From positions 570,825,281-570,889,280 of the forward strand of contig CM061142.1 in NCBI GenBank assembly GCA_030789695.1: a DNA stretch of 64,000 nucleotides, read 5' to 3'. The stretch is from Scilla litardierei (Eukaryota > Streptophyta > Magnoliopsida > Asparagales > Asparagaceae). Shown here one piece after another: positions 1 to 11,102 of the stretch. The notes under the pieces were generated by a model. That model saw nothing but the letters and a program-made list of their open reading frames with translations, did no database searches and was not told the origin of the DNA. The position numbers and the translations under genes are program-made. Position 1 is the stretch's first letter. Every line of letters starts with the position of its first letter.

Positions 1-156
1 AAGAGAATCCAAAAAAACCCTAACCCTAGATCTATGGTAGAGCCATGAAGAGGACTCCATAGATTTACGGTTAGGGTATGACCTAGAAGAGGAGAAGGAG
101 AAGTAGATCTGCGGATCTAAGGAGGGAGAAAGGAGAGATCTGCGGATCTGAAAGAG

Positions 157-805
157 ATGGGGGACAATCTTACTTCAGCGGACATGAAGGCCTTCATTGG
201 AGAGATAACGAAGCTGCTTGCTTCGAAGGAGTTGGGATCCTCGAGTGGATCGATGCCTTCACGACCCGTACAGAAGCTGGAATTGATGCCCAATGATGTG
301 AAACTGGAAGGGACGAAGAACTACCTCAGTTGGTCCAGGAGGGTGCTTCTCATTCTGAAGTCAAAGGGGTTGGAAGGCGTCGTTCTGGGTTCATGTAAGG
401 AACCGGTGGATAAGACTGGGGATGATTGGAAAGTCTGGAGCACCACCAACTCACTGGTGGCTGCTTGGTTGATGACATCGATGGTTACACCCATCTCTGG
501 GATGGTGGAGGCCATAGAGAGTGCTGCGGGGATATGGAGTATGGTGGAGAAAATGTACTCTGGAGCAGGGAATGTGATGCTCATGATGGAGGTTCAGGGC
601 AAGGTCGACACCTTGAAACAGGGGGAGATGACTATTCTAGCCTAATCTGCGGAGTTGAAAAGGCTTTGGTCAGAGTTAGACCAATATGACCCTATTGATC
701 TGCCTGATCCTAGGAGCGCTGCGATACACAGGAAGTGGGTGGAGCGTAGGCGTGTGACACTTTCTGAGGAACCTGAATGGAGACTTTGAGGTCAGGAGGG
801 CGAGT
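157..805 (+). pseudogene. copia gag, disrupted N-terminal part
   Basis: The frame starts at ATG 157 and gives 162 residues of a copia gag (UBN2-like) domain, including a W-S-R-R-V segment typical of the 'YLSWSRR' gag motif. It ends at a TAA at 643-645. The same frame stays gag-like past that stop, with a K-R-L-W-S-E-L-D-Q-Y segment, and then the reading switches to the frame of the downstream ORF around 740-775, where gag-like sequence (L-N-G-D-F-E-V-R-R) continues. So gag carries one nonsense codon and one frameshift. Gag would form the virus-like particle. The rest of gag, including its zinc knuckle, is at the start of the next ORF. Confidence 0.85.
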
Positions 806-3800
806 ATGTGTCACTTACCCTCCATCCCATCTCTGGAGGAGGCCATAGCTGCAATGGCACAGGAGGAGACCAGACTGAGAGTTATGAAGGATGAGGGTAC
901 TCAGGTCACTCGGGCTGCACTGGCTGCACCAGTAGTGCCAGCAGTGAGCGAGGATCGAGAGTGCTACACATGTGGGGTGAAGGGGCACCTGAGCTTTAAC
1001 TGCCCACAGAAGGGCAGTGGACGAGGACGTGGCACAGGAGGCAGAGGAGGCGGTCGTTGGGGCCGTGGAGGCCGTGGAGGCCGTGGACGAGGTCGCGGCG
1101 GCCCACGGGCCAACTTTGCTACCGCTGATGGACGACAGGAGACAGTGATGATCGAGGCCACGCCAGCTGAGGCTTCAGATCTAGAGCAGCGGAGACAGTC
1201 CAGGTCTGCTACTGAGAGCTCGGAGAGTCATGCAGACCAGACTGGGGATATTGCCTCGCCATTCGGTAACTTTGCCCACTTCGCTCACACAGGATCAGGT
1301 AACCGATTAGCCCTTTCATGTAGAGATCATATAGAGTGGATTATTGACTCAGGTGCATCTAGTCATGTGTCAGGAGCATATAGACAGTTTTCCACATATA
1401 AACCACATACCATTCATGAAACTGTTCAGACAGCTGATGGCACATCCCAACCCATTAGAGGGATTGGTACTATTCAATGCACTCCCTCCATACGCCTCTC
1501 TTCAGTCCTTCACGTCCCATCATTTCCAGTCAACCTCTTATCTGTTGGCTCAATTGTTGATGATCTCGACTGTAGCATTACTTTTGACTCTACTCATTGT
1601 GTGTTGCAGGAAAGGAAGACTGGGAGGAGGCTTGGGACTGGCGTCAGGCGTGATAGACTGTGGTATCTTGACAGAGCTAGTAGGGATGCTGCGCTGGCTG
1701 TCGTTGGTGGAGAGAAGGAAAGGGATGTACTTTTGTTACATTGTCAGTTGGGACACTTGCCTTTTGATATTTTGAGTAAAATGTATCCCGATGTTTTGAA
1801 TAAAGTGAATGAAATGAATTTGAAATGTGATGCATGTGAATTTGGGAAACACACTGGGACATCATATCCTAGTGTGGGGATGAGGAGTGTAGAGAGATTT
1901 CATCTTATTCACTCAGATGTTTGGGGGCCCTGCCCAGTGACTTCAGTAAGTGGGTTCAGGTGGTTTATCACCTTCATAGATTGTCATTCTCGGATGACAT
2001 GGCTTTATATGATGAAAAACAAAGGCGAAGCATTGAAGTGTTTTCAGGACTTCCATAGAAGTGTCAGAAATGTGTATGAGGCCAAGATCCGTGTCTTGAG
2101 AACGGATAATGGGACAGAGTATGTAAACAGGGAGTTCGCATCTTACCTATCTGAGAGTGGGATAACTCATCAAACCACTTGTCCCAACACCCCTCAACAG
2201 AACGGGGTTGCTGAAAGGAAAAATAGACACTTGTTGGAGGTAACTAGGTCACTCATGCTCACCATGAATGTACCTAAGATATTGTGGAGTGAAGCAGTGA
2301 TGACAGCCACCTATCTTATCAACAGGATGCCTTCACGGATCCTTGGTATGAAGTCTCCATGTGAGATTCTTATGGGAAAGAACACTTTTGTAGTTCCACC
2401 AAAAGTGTTTGGATGCACATGCTTTGTGAGGGATCATAGACCTTCTGTGGGGAAGCTGGATGCTCAGGCAATTAAATGCATATTTGTTGGGTATCCTTCA
2501 AATCAGAAAGGCTATAGGTGTTGGAGTCCCTCAGAAAGAAGGCTGTTTGTGAGCATGGATGTGACGTTCAGGGAGACTGAACCTTTTTATGGAGGACTGA
2601 CAGATTCTACATCAGTATTTGATACTGGGGCCTCTCCAAACACAGGAGGAGCTGGTCGAGAGGGGGAGACTGATGACAGGAGGATAGTGGTTGGACTCAT
2701 ACCGTGTCCTGTCAGGCCTACTGGTACTGGTCCTGATAGCAGGGAGGAAGAAAGGACCTTGGTGGAAGAGGAGGAAGACAGGTTGTACGGCAGGAAATAT
2801 AGCAGGAGACAGAAGGATAGTCATGGCGATGGAGAACAACAAGAAGACATCTTCCCCACTGAAGATCCACTAGCTCCACTGCCACATGTCGAGATTGATC
2901 AGTCTATCACGCCTGCTCGAGTCCCGACTTCCTTACTGCCTTCCTCTCCTATCACGGATGGTAACCTTTCTTTGCCTTCCTCTAGTTTAGATCTTCCACT
3001 TGCATCTCGTAGGGAGCCTCGTATCAATGCCGGCAGGCCTCCTGTACGGTATGGATATGAGACTGATATTGCTAATCATGTCTCCTATGCCTCTCTTACA
3101 CCTGCATATAGGGCTATCATTGCATCCTTACAGTCTATCCCTATACCAAGTGATTGGCGAGTGGCAAAGCAACATCCCAAGTGGAAGAAAGCAATGCTTG
3201 AAGAACTTGAGGCACTGGAGAAGAACAAGACATGGAGACTTGTCTCACTTCCAGCAGGGAAGAAAGTTGTGGGCTGCAAGTGGGTATTCACAATAAAGCA
3301 AACTTCAGAAGGGAAGGTGGACAGGTACAAGGCGAGGCTGGTTGCCAAGGGCTACAGTCAGACTTATGGGATTGATTATGATGAGACATTTGCCCCAGTG
3401 GCAAAGATGAGTACTGTGAGAGTACTGATATCCTGTGCAGCGAATTTTGGATGGAAATTGCATCAGTTGGATGTGAAAAATGCCTTCTTGCATGGAGACT
3501 TACAGGAGGAGGTATACATGGAGGTTCCACCTGGCTTTGGCACACAACAGACGATGGGAAAGGTGTGTAGACTGGACAAGTCCTTGTATGGGCTGAAGCA
3601 ATCTCCAAGGGCATGGTTCGACAGGTTCAGGCGTGCAGTCATCACTATGGGCTACAAGCAGAGTAATGGTGATCATACTGTATTCTATAGACATTCAGGA
3701 CAGCGGATTACTCTTTTGGATGTGTATGTTGATGATATTATTATCACTGGAGATGATGAAGAGGGAATCTCTCACTTGAAGGTAAGGTTGGCGAGAGAAT

Positions 3801-4678
3801 TTGAGGTCAAGGACCTTGGACAGTTGGGATATTTTCTTGGACTGGAGATTGCCAGGTCCAGGAAGGGTATAGTTCTCTCACAGAGGAAGTATGCCCTGGA
3901 TTTACTGACTGAGACTGGTATGTTGGGGTGTCGTCCAGCAGTTACTCTTATTGATCAGAATCATAGGTTGCATTCACAATCAGGAGAGCCAGTAGACAAA
4001 GAAAGGTACCAGAGACTTGTTGGACGCCTTATCTACTTATGCCATACCAGACCGGACATTGCCTATGCTATCAGTGTGGTAAGTAGATACATGCATGATC
4101 CTAGGACTGGACATATGGAGGCAGTCTTCAGGATACTGAGGTATCTGAAGAAGAGTCCAGGAAAAGGCATATTATTTAGTAGTCATGGTCACATGAATGT
4201 GACAGGCTACTGTGATGCTGATTGGGCCAGTTGCCTAGATGATAGGAGATCGACCTCGGGCTACTGTGTGTTTGTTGGGGGCAACTTGGTCTCTTGGCGG
4301 AGCAAGAAGCAGGATTTGGTGGCTCGTTCCACTGCTGAGGCAGAGTATCGTGCTATGGTGCTTAGTACCTGTGAGATGATCTGGTTGAGATCACTCCTAC
4401 ATGAGCTACGCCTGCTGAGAGAAGGACCATTGCGGTTGTTGTGTGATAACAAGTCAGCAATTAATATTGCCAACAACCCTGTGCAACATGATAGAACGAA
4501 GCACATAGAGATTGACAGGTTCTTCATTAAAGAAAAACTGGACAAGAAGCAGCTGGAGATCTCCTACATTACTTCTGGACAGCAACTAGCTGATTGTCTT
4601 ACAAAAGGGTTGAACTCTAAAGGTGTAGAGGATGCTTGTAACAAGATGGGCATGATAAATATCTTTTGCTCATCTTGA
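806..4678 (+). CDS. copia gag C-terminus plus complete pol polyprotein
   Basis: One frame of 1290 codons without a stop. In order: a CCHC zinc knuckle (C53, C56, H61, C66) followed by an RGG-rich tract at about 70-100; aspartic protease D-S-G at 181-183; GAG-pre-integrase and zinc-binding H312/H317/C341/C344; integrase catalytic D371, D434 and E470; a basic and acidic linker at about 600-760; reverse transcriptase from about 800 with the Y-V-D-D catalytic box at 974-977; and RNase H from about 1130 with G-Y-C-D-A-D-W, T-A-E-A-E-Y and C-D-N-K-S-A. The first Met is only where the frame opens after the gag frameshift; the native protein would start in gag. The pol enzymes look intact by motif, so this copy could in principle supply pol functions. 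Product: copia polyprotein that is cut by its own protease. Confidence 0.93.
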   Translation: MCHLPSIPSLEEAIAAMAQEETRLRVMKDEGTQVTRAALAAPVVPAVSEDRECYTCGVKGHLSFNCPQKGSGRGRGTGGRGGGRWGRGGRGGRGRGRGGPRANFATADGRQETVMIEATPAEASDLEQRRQSRSATESSESHADQTGDIASPFGNFAHFAHTGSGNRLALSCRDHIEWIIDSGASSHVSGAYRQFSTYKPHTIHETVQTADGTSQPIRGIGTIQCTPSIRLSSVLHVPSFPVNLLSVGSIVDDLDCSITFDSTHCVLQERKTGRRLGTGVRRDRLWYLDRASRDAALAVVGGEKERDVLLLHCQLGHLPFDILSKMYPDVLNKVNEMNLKCDACEFGKHTGTSYPSVGMRSVERFHLIHSDVWGPCPVTSVSGFRWFITFIDCHSRMTWLYMMKNKGEALKCFQDFHRSVRNVYEAKIRVLRTDNGTEYVNREFASYLSESGITHQTTCPNTPQQNGVAERKNRHLLEVTRSLMLTMNVPKILWSEAVMTATYLINRMPSRILGMKSPCEILMGKNTFVVPPKVFGCTCFVRDHRPSVGKLDAQAIKCIFVGYPSNQKGYRCWSPSERRLFVSMDVTFRETEPFYGGLTDSTSVFDTGASPNTGGAGREGETDDRRIVVGLIPCPVRPTGTGPDSREEERTLVEEEEDRLYGRKYSRRQKDSHGDGEQQEDIFPTEDPLAPLPHVEIDQSITPARVPTSLLPSSPITDGNLSLPSSSLDLPLASRREPRINAGRPPVRYGYETDIANHVSYASLTPAYRAIIASLQSIPIPSDWRVAKQHPKWKKAMLEELEALEKNKTWRLVSLPAGKKVVGCKWVFTIKQTSEGKVDRYKARLVAKGYSQTYGIDYDETFAPVAKMSTVRVLISCAANFGWKLHQLDVKNAFLHGDLQEEVYMEVPPGFGTQQTMGKVCRLDKSLYGLKQSPRAWFDRFRRAVITMGYKQSNGDHTVFYRHSGQRITLLDVYVDDIIITGDDEEGISHLKVRLAREFEVKDLGQLGYFLGLEIARSRKGIVLSQRKYALDLLTETGMLGCRPAVTLIDQNHRLHSQSGEPVDKERYQRLVGRLIYLCHTRPDIAYAISVVSRYMHDPRTGHMEAVFRILRYLKKSPGKGILFSSHGHMNVTGYCDADWASCLDDRRSTSGYCVFVGGNLVSWRSKKQDLVARSTAEAEYRAMVLSTCEMIWLRSLLHELRLLREGPLRLLCDNKSAINIANNPVQHDRTKHIEIDRFFIKEKLDKKQLEISYITSGQQLADCLTKGLNSKGVEDACNKMGMINIFCSS

Positions 4679-4688
4679 GGGGGAGTAT
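4675..4688 (+). promoter_or_regulatory. polypurine tract of the copia element
   Basis: A GAGGGGGAG run overlaps the pol stop codon and lies directly before the LTR. This is where plus-strand DNA priming starts in LTR retrotransposons. Confidence 0.8.
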
Positions 4689-4839
4689 TGTGTGTTAGTG
4701 TATTTGGGTGTGTGTGTAAAGAAATGTAAGGGATAGTATATATACGAAGGGTTAGCCATTATTTGTGGCTAATCACACTTTCCCCAAACTTCTACATATC
4801 CTGTAAGATAAACTTATTGAATTTCAAAAATAATTAACA
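4689..4839 (+). repeat. probable 3' LTR of the copia element
   Basis: The segment begins TGTGTGTTAG right after the polypurine tract, has a TATA-like run at about 4733-4744 (AGTATATATAC) and can be closed at ...TTAACA (4839). That gives a short LTR of about 150 bp. The right end is inferred from the TG...CA rule only, because the partner LTR is not in the window; the copia gag relic that starts at once afterwards supports it. Confidence 0.6.
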
Positions 4840-5320
4840 TATTGAACAATTTAGTAAAGAATGTCATGTTTATCCAAAACTGAAGAATGAAAATATTAAC
4901 CTAAATAAAACTAATACTGAATTAGAAAAGAAAAATGAGTGCCTAAACAAGAATAATGTTGAGCTGAAAGAAAATTTTATTAGCAATTGTTCAATATTGA
5001 TTACTGAAAATGTTTTCCTTGAATCCAAAATCATTGATCTTGAATTATTTCTTTAAAAAAATTTCACAAGAAATAAATCACTTACAATGTTAAACAATTA
5101 ATTTTTTGGTAATAACAAAAAAAAGCTTAGATTTGAAAAGGTACAAGATATTGAAAAGAAAAGTAACAGAGCTAGGGGGAGGAATGTGTGTTCTATGTGC
5201 GTAGCAGGTGTTAAAATTGGACACAGTCATAATTCTAATTGGGATAGGAACATGAGCAAAAAGTTTTTAGGTTCCAGAAGGCACAGTCACTAACCCACGT
5301 GGACATATTTAGATATATGT
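4840..5320 (+). pseudogene. degraded copia gag fragment (coiled-coil part)
   Basis: Reading the plus strand with several stops and shifts gives a K/E/N/L-rich heptad-like stretch (L-E-K-K-N-E-C-L-N-K-N) and then a segment like the 'L..LL..QR...K.GLGF' motif after the coiled coil in plant copia gag proteins. It resembles the gag at 59.3-60.6 kb in type but is much older and very AT-rich. The first element seems to have inserted into this relic. Family call from memory of the motif only. Confidence 0.5.
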
Positions 5321-6390
5321 GTCACACATAGCATCTATTTTGTAGATATACTTGCGGATTAAGAAACAACAGAACTGATATTTTGATTTGGAATGCACAA
5401 AACAGATGAAAGGCATTAATGCAAAGTTCCTTAGCTAAGAAAAATTTAAAAGATAGGAATCAATGATATGTTGTTGAAATGTTATGTGCTTATATTTTTT
5501 GCTTTTTGCCTGATTTTTTAATTTGATTTTCAGAAAAATTATGCAATATTTAAGGCTTATTAAACTATTGTTACTGACTATAGAGGCAATATGCTCATGA
5601 TTAAATAATGACATGATAAAATTTAATGATTAATTAAGCATGCTTTATAATGTTTAATCATGACTCTTATATTTCTCATCTCATCACGTATACTTTAATT
5701 TCATATGCACGTGATGGATCAACTGATATGAATCTGATCATACAGTTGGACTTGATTGGTTTGAATATTCATTTATTTGATTGCTTAGAGTATATAATAT
5801 GTTCATACTAATAAAAACTAAAGCTGAAGCAAAAAATTTAATAAAAAAGAAAAATATTCGCATAAAATAGATGTTTATAGCTCGTGTGACATTACTTAAG
5901 ATATCCAACCTTATTTAAATATTATCATTTTTACTATCGGTGTATATATAACCATCAAGCAATGCTTTACCCTCGTCTTAAAGTCCTTTATAGCTTATGG
6001 GTATATCTTAATCACATTTGATATGATTTGAGAGCAAACAATTTTTACATAAGTATATAAGAAAGATGTTTCAATGTTTGAAAAGTGAATGGAAAGGTGG
6101 GATTTTTATCAATTAAACCCCAATATATTTTTTCTCACACCCCTACGCATATGAAAGCTGCTTGATCATGAATGATATATTTTATGTTTAATTATTAATG
6201 ATATGTTAAATGTTTGCTATTGATCATGTCCATAGTTTTACTTTCATATGCCTATATTAATCTTTATATGTACTTTAGGGATGAAATGGTAAGCGTAAAA
6301 AATTAGAGGGAGTTTACTCTATAAATTTGTATAGGAAGACCATATCGATATGTGAAATTTCTTGTATTTTTTCCATTGACATGCATGATA
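5321..6390. other. AT-rich intergenic DNA, nothing recognised
   Basis: No frame with coding character and no repeat boundaries seen. Very AT-rich, with ordinary homopolymer runs. Confidence 0.6.
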
Positions 6391-6577
6391 AATCTTGTAC
6401 TTCATTGTTCAAATCTTAACTTTCAGTTTATTATCATCGAGGGGTGAGATTGTTTAGCATAGTAGTCGATGATCTTTTACTTAATTTTTCAAATCGTGTG
6501 CTTCATTGTTCAAATCTTAACTTTCAGTTTATTATCATCAAGGGGTGAGATTGTTTAGCATAGTAGTCGATGATCTT
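6391..6577. repeat. 101-bp tandem duplication
   Basis: Two copies of about 85 bp that contain TTCATTGTTCAAATCTTAAC lie exactly 101 bp apart (for example CAAATCTTAAC at 6410 and 6511). They differ at only a few bases, such as CATCGAGGGG against CATCAAGGGG, so the duplication is fairly recent. Confidence 0.9.
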
Positions 6578-6634
6578 CTGTTTGATGATAAGAAGCCCCG
6601 ATGAATATATATGTGTTTGTTAATATGTCCATAA

Positions 6635-7120
6635 ATAAAAATGACCACCTAACAATTGTCACCCAAATTCATATTTGACCAATTCGGTAGAACTTACAAA
6701 TCCGATTTCAAAAATTGACATTTTCAAACGTCAGATAAAGTAAAAATATTATTTTTAATAAGAGAATTTTTAATTTTCTGGAATTTTCAAAAGAAATTTT
6801 TTCTTAAAATGAAAAAATGAGAAAAAATAAACAAAAATTAAAAAAATTCTTACTATTTCTTGTTCAAAATAAATTATCTTAGCATATATTTTCACATGAT
6901 TTTACTCAATAAATTCCCTGAAATATTTATATGTTAGAAATCCAATTTCGACAAAAAATTTTTAGAAAATTCAAAAAGTTCTCATTAAAAATAATTTTTC
7001 CGCCAGCTCTGATGTTTGAAAATATCAATTTTTTAAAATTTGATTTGCAAGTTTTACTAAATTGATTGAATTGACCAAATATAAATTTGGATGACAATCG
7101 TTAGGTGACCATTTTTACAT
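6635..7120. mobile_element. foldback MITE of about 480 bp
   Basis: The left end (AAAATGACCACCTAACAATTG at 6638-6658) is the reverse complement, with mismatches, of the right end (CAATCGTTAGGTGACCATTTTT, about 7096-7116). The match continues inward for about 170 bp on each side, so most of the element is two arms of one hairpin. It has no coding capacity. Length, AT-richness and terminal inverted repeats fit a MITE. No clear TSD was found, so the superfamily is not assigned. Confidence 0.8.
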
Positions 7121-7148
7121 GCAAACATCTCAATGCAAACATCTCAAT
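7121..7148. repeat. 14-bp perfect tandem repeat
   Basis: GCAAACATCTCAAT occurs twice in a row right at the outer end of the foldback element. It could be a footprint or duplication tied to that element. Confidence 0.8.
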
Positions 7149-7680
7149 CATATCAGATACATTCATCAGGGTTTGTTACCACCAAACAAGAGACCACCAA
7201 TTACTATACCCAACAATAACCACTTATGATGTATTAAATCGTCTATTACCAAACTGAAAAGTCGTCATCTGCAAAGTCTACATAACCATGAGATCTACTT
7301 TAAAGAAACAAATAACCAAAATATATCAAGATCCTACCAGGAAGCTCCCTGCTAAGCCAGTTAAAAGGGACTGAAAGGCAACTTAAAATCAGTTGCAAAA
7401 ACACAGTACAGTACATAGTGTCACACATCGCTTAGGACCATGAATGCTGGATTTCTGACATATGATGCTGCAACATGCAATATAGTCCAAAACAAGATCA
7501 GCTTGGTACTTATTAAGTTCTTATCATGATAAAAGTGCAATTGTACAGATTTTTAATTTACACAAATTGCATGATCCCAGACAGAAAGCCAGGCTTAGAC
7601 AATTTAGATGATCTAAGTGCATGATCCCAGACAGATAACACTATGATAATAACAACCATATTGCGCATTCAATTAATTAC
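7149..7680. other. possible 3' flank/UTR of the minus-strand gene
   Basis: No open frame. Contains the local repeat GCATGATCCCAGACAGA (about 7570 and 7620). If the exon at 7682-8090 is the last of a minus-strand gene, this stretch would be its 3' UTR and terminator region; no polyadenylation site was fixed. Confidence 0.3.
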
Positions 7681-7681
7681 T

Positions 7682-8090
7682 CTAATAAGGAAAACGTACA
7701 GGAAGAGAGCTTGATCGTTGGTAGGCAGAAGCACCACTTTCAGAAGACTCTTGATCTTGTCCTGCTTTCCCATTAGTAGATGAAGAAAATGCCTGCACCT
7801 CTTTTGATACAGGAAATGTCTTGCATTTATGAAAACTCTTATATGCCTTTGCATCCAAAGAAAGGGACAGGCTAAAATCCTGACATATGTTGATCTCACT
7901 AGAAATTTGTGCAACATCCTGATCAGGAATATGTACCAATTGGCTGTTCAACCTTTGCCCACCATCAAATTTGACATCGGGATTTGTAACGATATCCCTC
8001 TCACTAGCTGCGAAAGTTCTAATATCCTCAGACATAATATCAGCAAACTCTTCAATAAGACTGGCTCTATTCAATGATTGATTTCTCCCA
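7682..8090 (-). CDS. probable last coding exon of an unidentified minus-strand gene
   Basis: The minus strand is open for about 135 codons and ends with TAG at 7682-7684. There is no ATG at the open end; a splice acceptor (CTGTGGGCAG) lies just upstream at about 8091, as expected for an internal exon joining in this frame. The peptide is serine-rich with an acidic, helix-prone start (L-I-E-E-F-A-D-I-M-S-E-D-I) and a polar tail rich in S, Q and E; no domain is recognised. Further upstream the same frame meets a TGA, and the stretch at 8095-8262 is open only in another frame. This is therefore either two exons joined by splicing or a pseudogene. Function unknown. Confidence 0.45.
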
Positions 8091-8094
8091 GCTG

Positions 8095-8262
8095 ACTGCC
8101 CACAGATATATCACTCAGCCACTACTGTGGACAATACGAGGACCAGGGACCTGGTCCGAACACCCTAGTAGAGCTACACCAAGATCTGCCATGAGACTCA
8201 TGTTAGGTTCATTACCAGTGAAAGAAACATGACACTGCAAATATAAAAGGTAGCGTGTTTAT
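8095..8262 (-). CDS. possible upstream exon of the same gene
   Basis: On the minus strand a TTTTATATTTGCAG acceptor at about 8235-8250 is followed by an open stretch of about 39 codons (starting C-H-V-S-F-T-G-N-E-P) that ends in TGA near 8110. The sequence looks codon-like, but it does not join the next exon in phase without a frame change. It may be a decayed exon. Confidence 0.3.
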
Positions 8263-9225
8263 AAGATCAAATCACAGTTAGCATGTACGAAACGTATTTG
8301 GGAGGGGCGAGGGGGGGGGAAGGGGGAAAACAAGAATTAGTTATACTTGTTGCATCAGATATCACCCAAAAGAAGAAGAATGAAAGAAACAGGAATTAAA
8401 TGAATTGCACCACTCTCCAGGTATATCAATAAAGGAGTACAAGATCGTAAAAGAAACATGAACTAAATGAATTGGCCCAATCTAAAATGACTTGGTTCAA
8501 ATAGGAAGTTGCAAATGAGGTTGTACGTGAACATATTCTTGAAAGCACGCTGACACTCCATACATAATCTTCTAACATCAAAGTAGCTAACAAGCGCCTT
8601 ATAGCGTTATTCTTCATATTTGCTCAGAATTTTTACACACAGACCAAATAGAACATATCTACAAATATGTGATACAAGAGAAGTTACCACCACAAAAGAT
8701 CATCAAAAATAATTGATTAGTTTACGTTAAATAAGATATATCTTCTTCCAATTAGAAACTGAAATACTGTGAAAAACGTTCCATGAAATATTGCATAATA
8801 TTTTATCCACTTTTTTAATGAAAAAGAAAAAATTCTACATAATGCGCAAGTGTCAACGTATCTTTGCTTTCTCTTTCAAAAGAAAATTAACAGTATTGAA
8901 TGAAGCATTACCAGTTTACATCCAAATCTAACTTTTAAAAATTATGTCAAATCATAAATTTATTTTCTAAATTGTGAAAAAAATTATAAACGGATGGCAA
9001 TGACTATACCAACTTTTAAATTATAAACATCATACTGTGAAAAAAAATTCATTATCTCCATAAAGACTCCAAATTGAGAATAACTAAAATTAAGTGGACC
9101 ATCTTGTCAAGGTATCTGGACAATTATGCATTTCCTAGGAACAATAGCGATCCAACCAAGGCCTCACCTAGTACAAAGTTATTTTCCTCCGCAAGTTAAA
9201 CCCAGAATGAACCAAGAACACACAC
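8263..9225. other. non-coding, probably intron of the minus-strand gene
   Basis: AT-rich with no convincing coding frame. Includes a poly-G run near 8305-8320. Confidence 0.35.
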
Positions 9226-9335
9226 TGATCATCGACACTTCAGGGGCTAGCCTAATTTCATCAATTGTGGGCAAAGAAAATTCCTGAAGTGATGCTGGCC
9301 ATGCCAGCGCGACATCAACAACATTCACCTCCCGA
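9226..9335 (-). CDS. possible internal exon, minus strand
   Basis: A short open stretch whose reading includes V-D-V-A-L-A-W-P-A-S-L-Q-E-F-S-L-P-T looks coding in composition. An AG acceptor (CTCGGGAG) lies before it and a GTGTGTG donor-like site after it. It falls between the leader exon at 11.1-11.5 kb and the exon at 7.7-8.1 kb on the same strand. No domain recognised. Confidence 0.3.
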
Positions 9336-9888
9336 GTTCAGATACCCCCGAAAACAACTGTGTGAAACATAGGTAAAGAAAGACTAACATGCTCATGAAT
9401 AGTGTTGATGGGTCCACTTTTCATGATTCTCAGCCGAAAATCACATAAAAACTAGTCATAAGTACCATACACTCCTGCAATAGTACACCAATCACTTCAC
9501 ATGTTTGGGTCAACTTGCAACCAAAGGCATGTTTGTTTTCATGATTTTCGACTGAGACTCATGACAAATAAGTCCATGAACAGTATTCATGGACCCGAGA
9601 ACTTTTCTTTTCCAGATTCTACGCGGTTATGTTTGGAATATCTAATTCGGTTTGAGAATCTTGTTAACATGATGCTATCATGTGTGCATCAGTAATTTTT
9701 TTCACCCAGCCGATTGTGGGTGAGTGAGCTCTGAGACGGCAAGACCAACTTAATATAAAACAAAAAATATTGTTTATTTATTTCCCTTTTATTATCACTC
9801 ATAAGAAGTGGGCATTATTTCTTCTATTCAACTTTCTATATCCAACTTTTCATAAGTATTCAAACATAAAAAAATTTATGAGACACGT

Positions 9889-10014
9889 AACTTCTTAAAC
9901 CCTTACTTTCCAACCCACTTTCCATCCAAACAAATAAAAATCTTTACTCTCAACTTCTTAAACCATTGCTTTCCAACTCACTTTCCATCCAAATAGATAA
10001 AATAACTTTACTCT
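9889..10014. repeat. 63-bp tandem duplication
   Basis: Two adjacent imperfect copies starting ACTTCTTAAACC, at 9889 and 9952, each contain TTTCCAAC.CACTTTCCATCC. No wider element was recognised. The rest of 9336-11100 shows only short open frames and is treated as intronic or intergenic. Confidence 0.85.
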
Positions 10015-11102
10015 TTTGAAACTCGGGTTCCATACCAAAGCAAGATTCCCCTGAGCCCACTTAAAACTTGTCAAACATCCCCCTAAGGAGAATGTTCCAC
10101 TATAATTCATCTTTCACCAGAAATCATGATCACTTAAAGATCGTTACAGGATCAAGATTTTTCCCACACAAATAATCCCCACCATAAAAGACATGGTAAC
10201 TCATGTTGATGTTAATTTTGTCACAACATGGTTTACCAATTCCAACTCCAGTTTGCAGCCTGAGTTTTGGGTAATTCATGGATTTCCCTACCAAACTGAC
10301 AGACCTCTTGAGGTACTGCAATGCAAGCTTAACCTATCTTGCTGCTTAAGCGGTCTAATTATGAATTACAGGAAGGCTCATACATAATATGCATGATGAA
10401 CCCTGGAAGAGGAAAAGGCAGCACTGAATAAAGGATAGAATGCCCACAGATCAGAAAAAGAAAGCTCACATGAAAGGAAAAAAATAACTACCATGGCAAA
10501 GTACGCCAATGCCTACAAATTCCAATTGGTTTCGCACTATACGCAGATCACACTAAGCCTCCACGACTCGGTTGTTTTCCTTCGTACATCACAAGCTCGG
10601 TTCACTGCATGATGATCATGCAACAGCATGACACTCAATTTAATTTAAATTTCACTTCACATTGTTGTACTGTCATAGCTAATCCAACTGGTTCCACTGT
10701 CTCTCACAAGCATTGCATCGCCCAAAATATCATGCACCCAAAGTAAACCAAGTATGTGAATTACCAAGCTGATACAAACAATGATCCCATCAATTATCAC
10801 TAAACAATTCCTCTTGAAGCCTACATTAATGAAAACAAGCATTTAGATACACAACTTATCCGTCTTGAACCGATACCGGCACAAAACTTTTTTAGTGGCA
10901 TGACTACTGACATGGTAATTTCAATTGGAACAGATCTTGGTTCCATATGAATTGTTCTCTGATCTCTCCCCATTAGCTATCAACACAAAGAACATAATTA
11001 ATATCCAAATAATTCACATTACCCTATCATCAACGAATAGGTCTCAAATAACAATAAATGACTGGCAGAAAAATATCAAATAAAAAGGGATAAATTATTA
11101 CC

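Larger units (their letters stand above)
1..4839 (+). mobile_element. Ty1/copia LTR retrotransposon, 5' LTR outside the window
   Basis: Domain order is gag, zinc knuckle, protease, integrase, reverse transcriptase, RNase H, which is the copia order (integrase before RT). A polypurine tract and a short LTR follow the pol stop. The 5' LTR and primer-binding site are not visible, so the element starts before base 1 or lost its 5' end. Bases 1-156 read as untranslated leader with CCCTAACCCTAG-like sequence. Pol is uninterrupted while gag is broken, so the copy cannot be autonomous as it stands. Confidence 0.93.

Noticed and set aside
1..30. CCCTAACCC near the window start as telomere repeat
   Set aside because: A single short occurrence in a retrotransposon leader, with no array. 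The same string occurs near 27045 in other context.
8300..8330. Poly-G run as a quadruplex regulatory site
   Set aside because: One G-run cluster without the four spaced runs that would be needed for a confident call.
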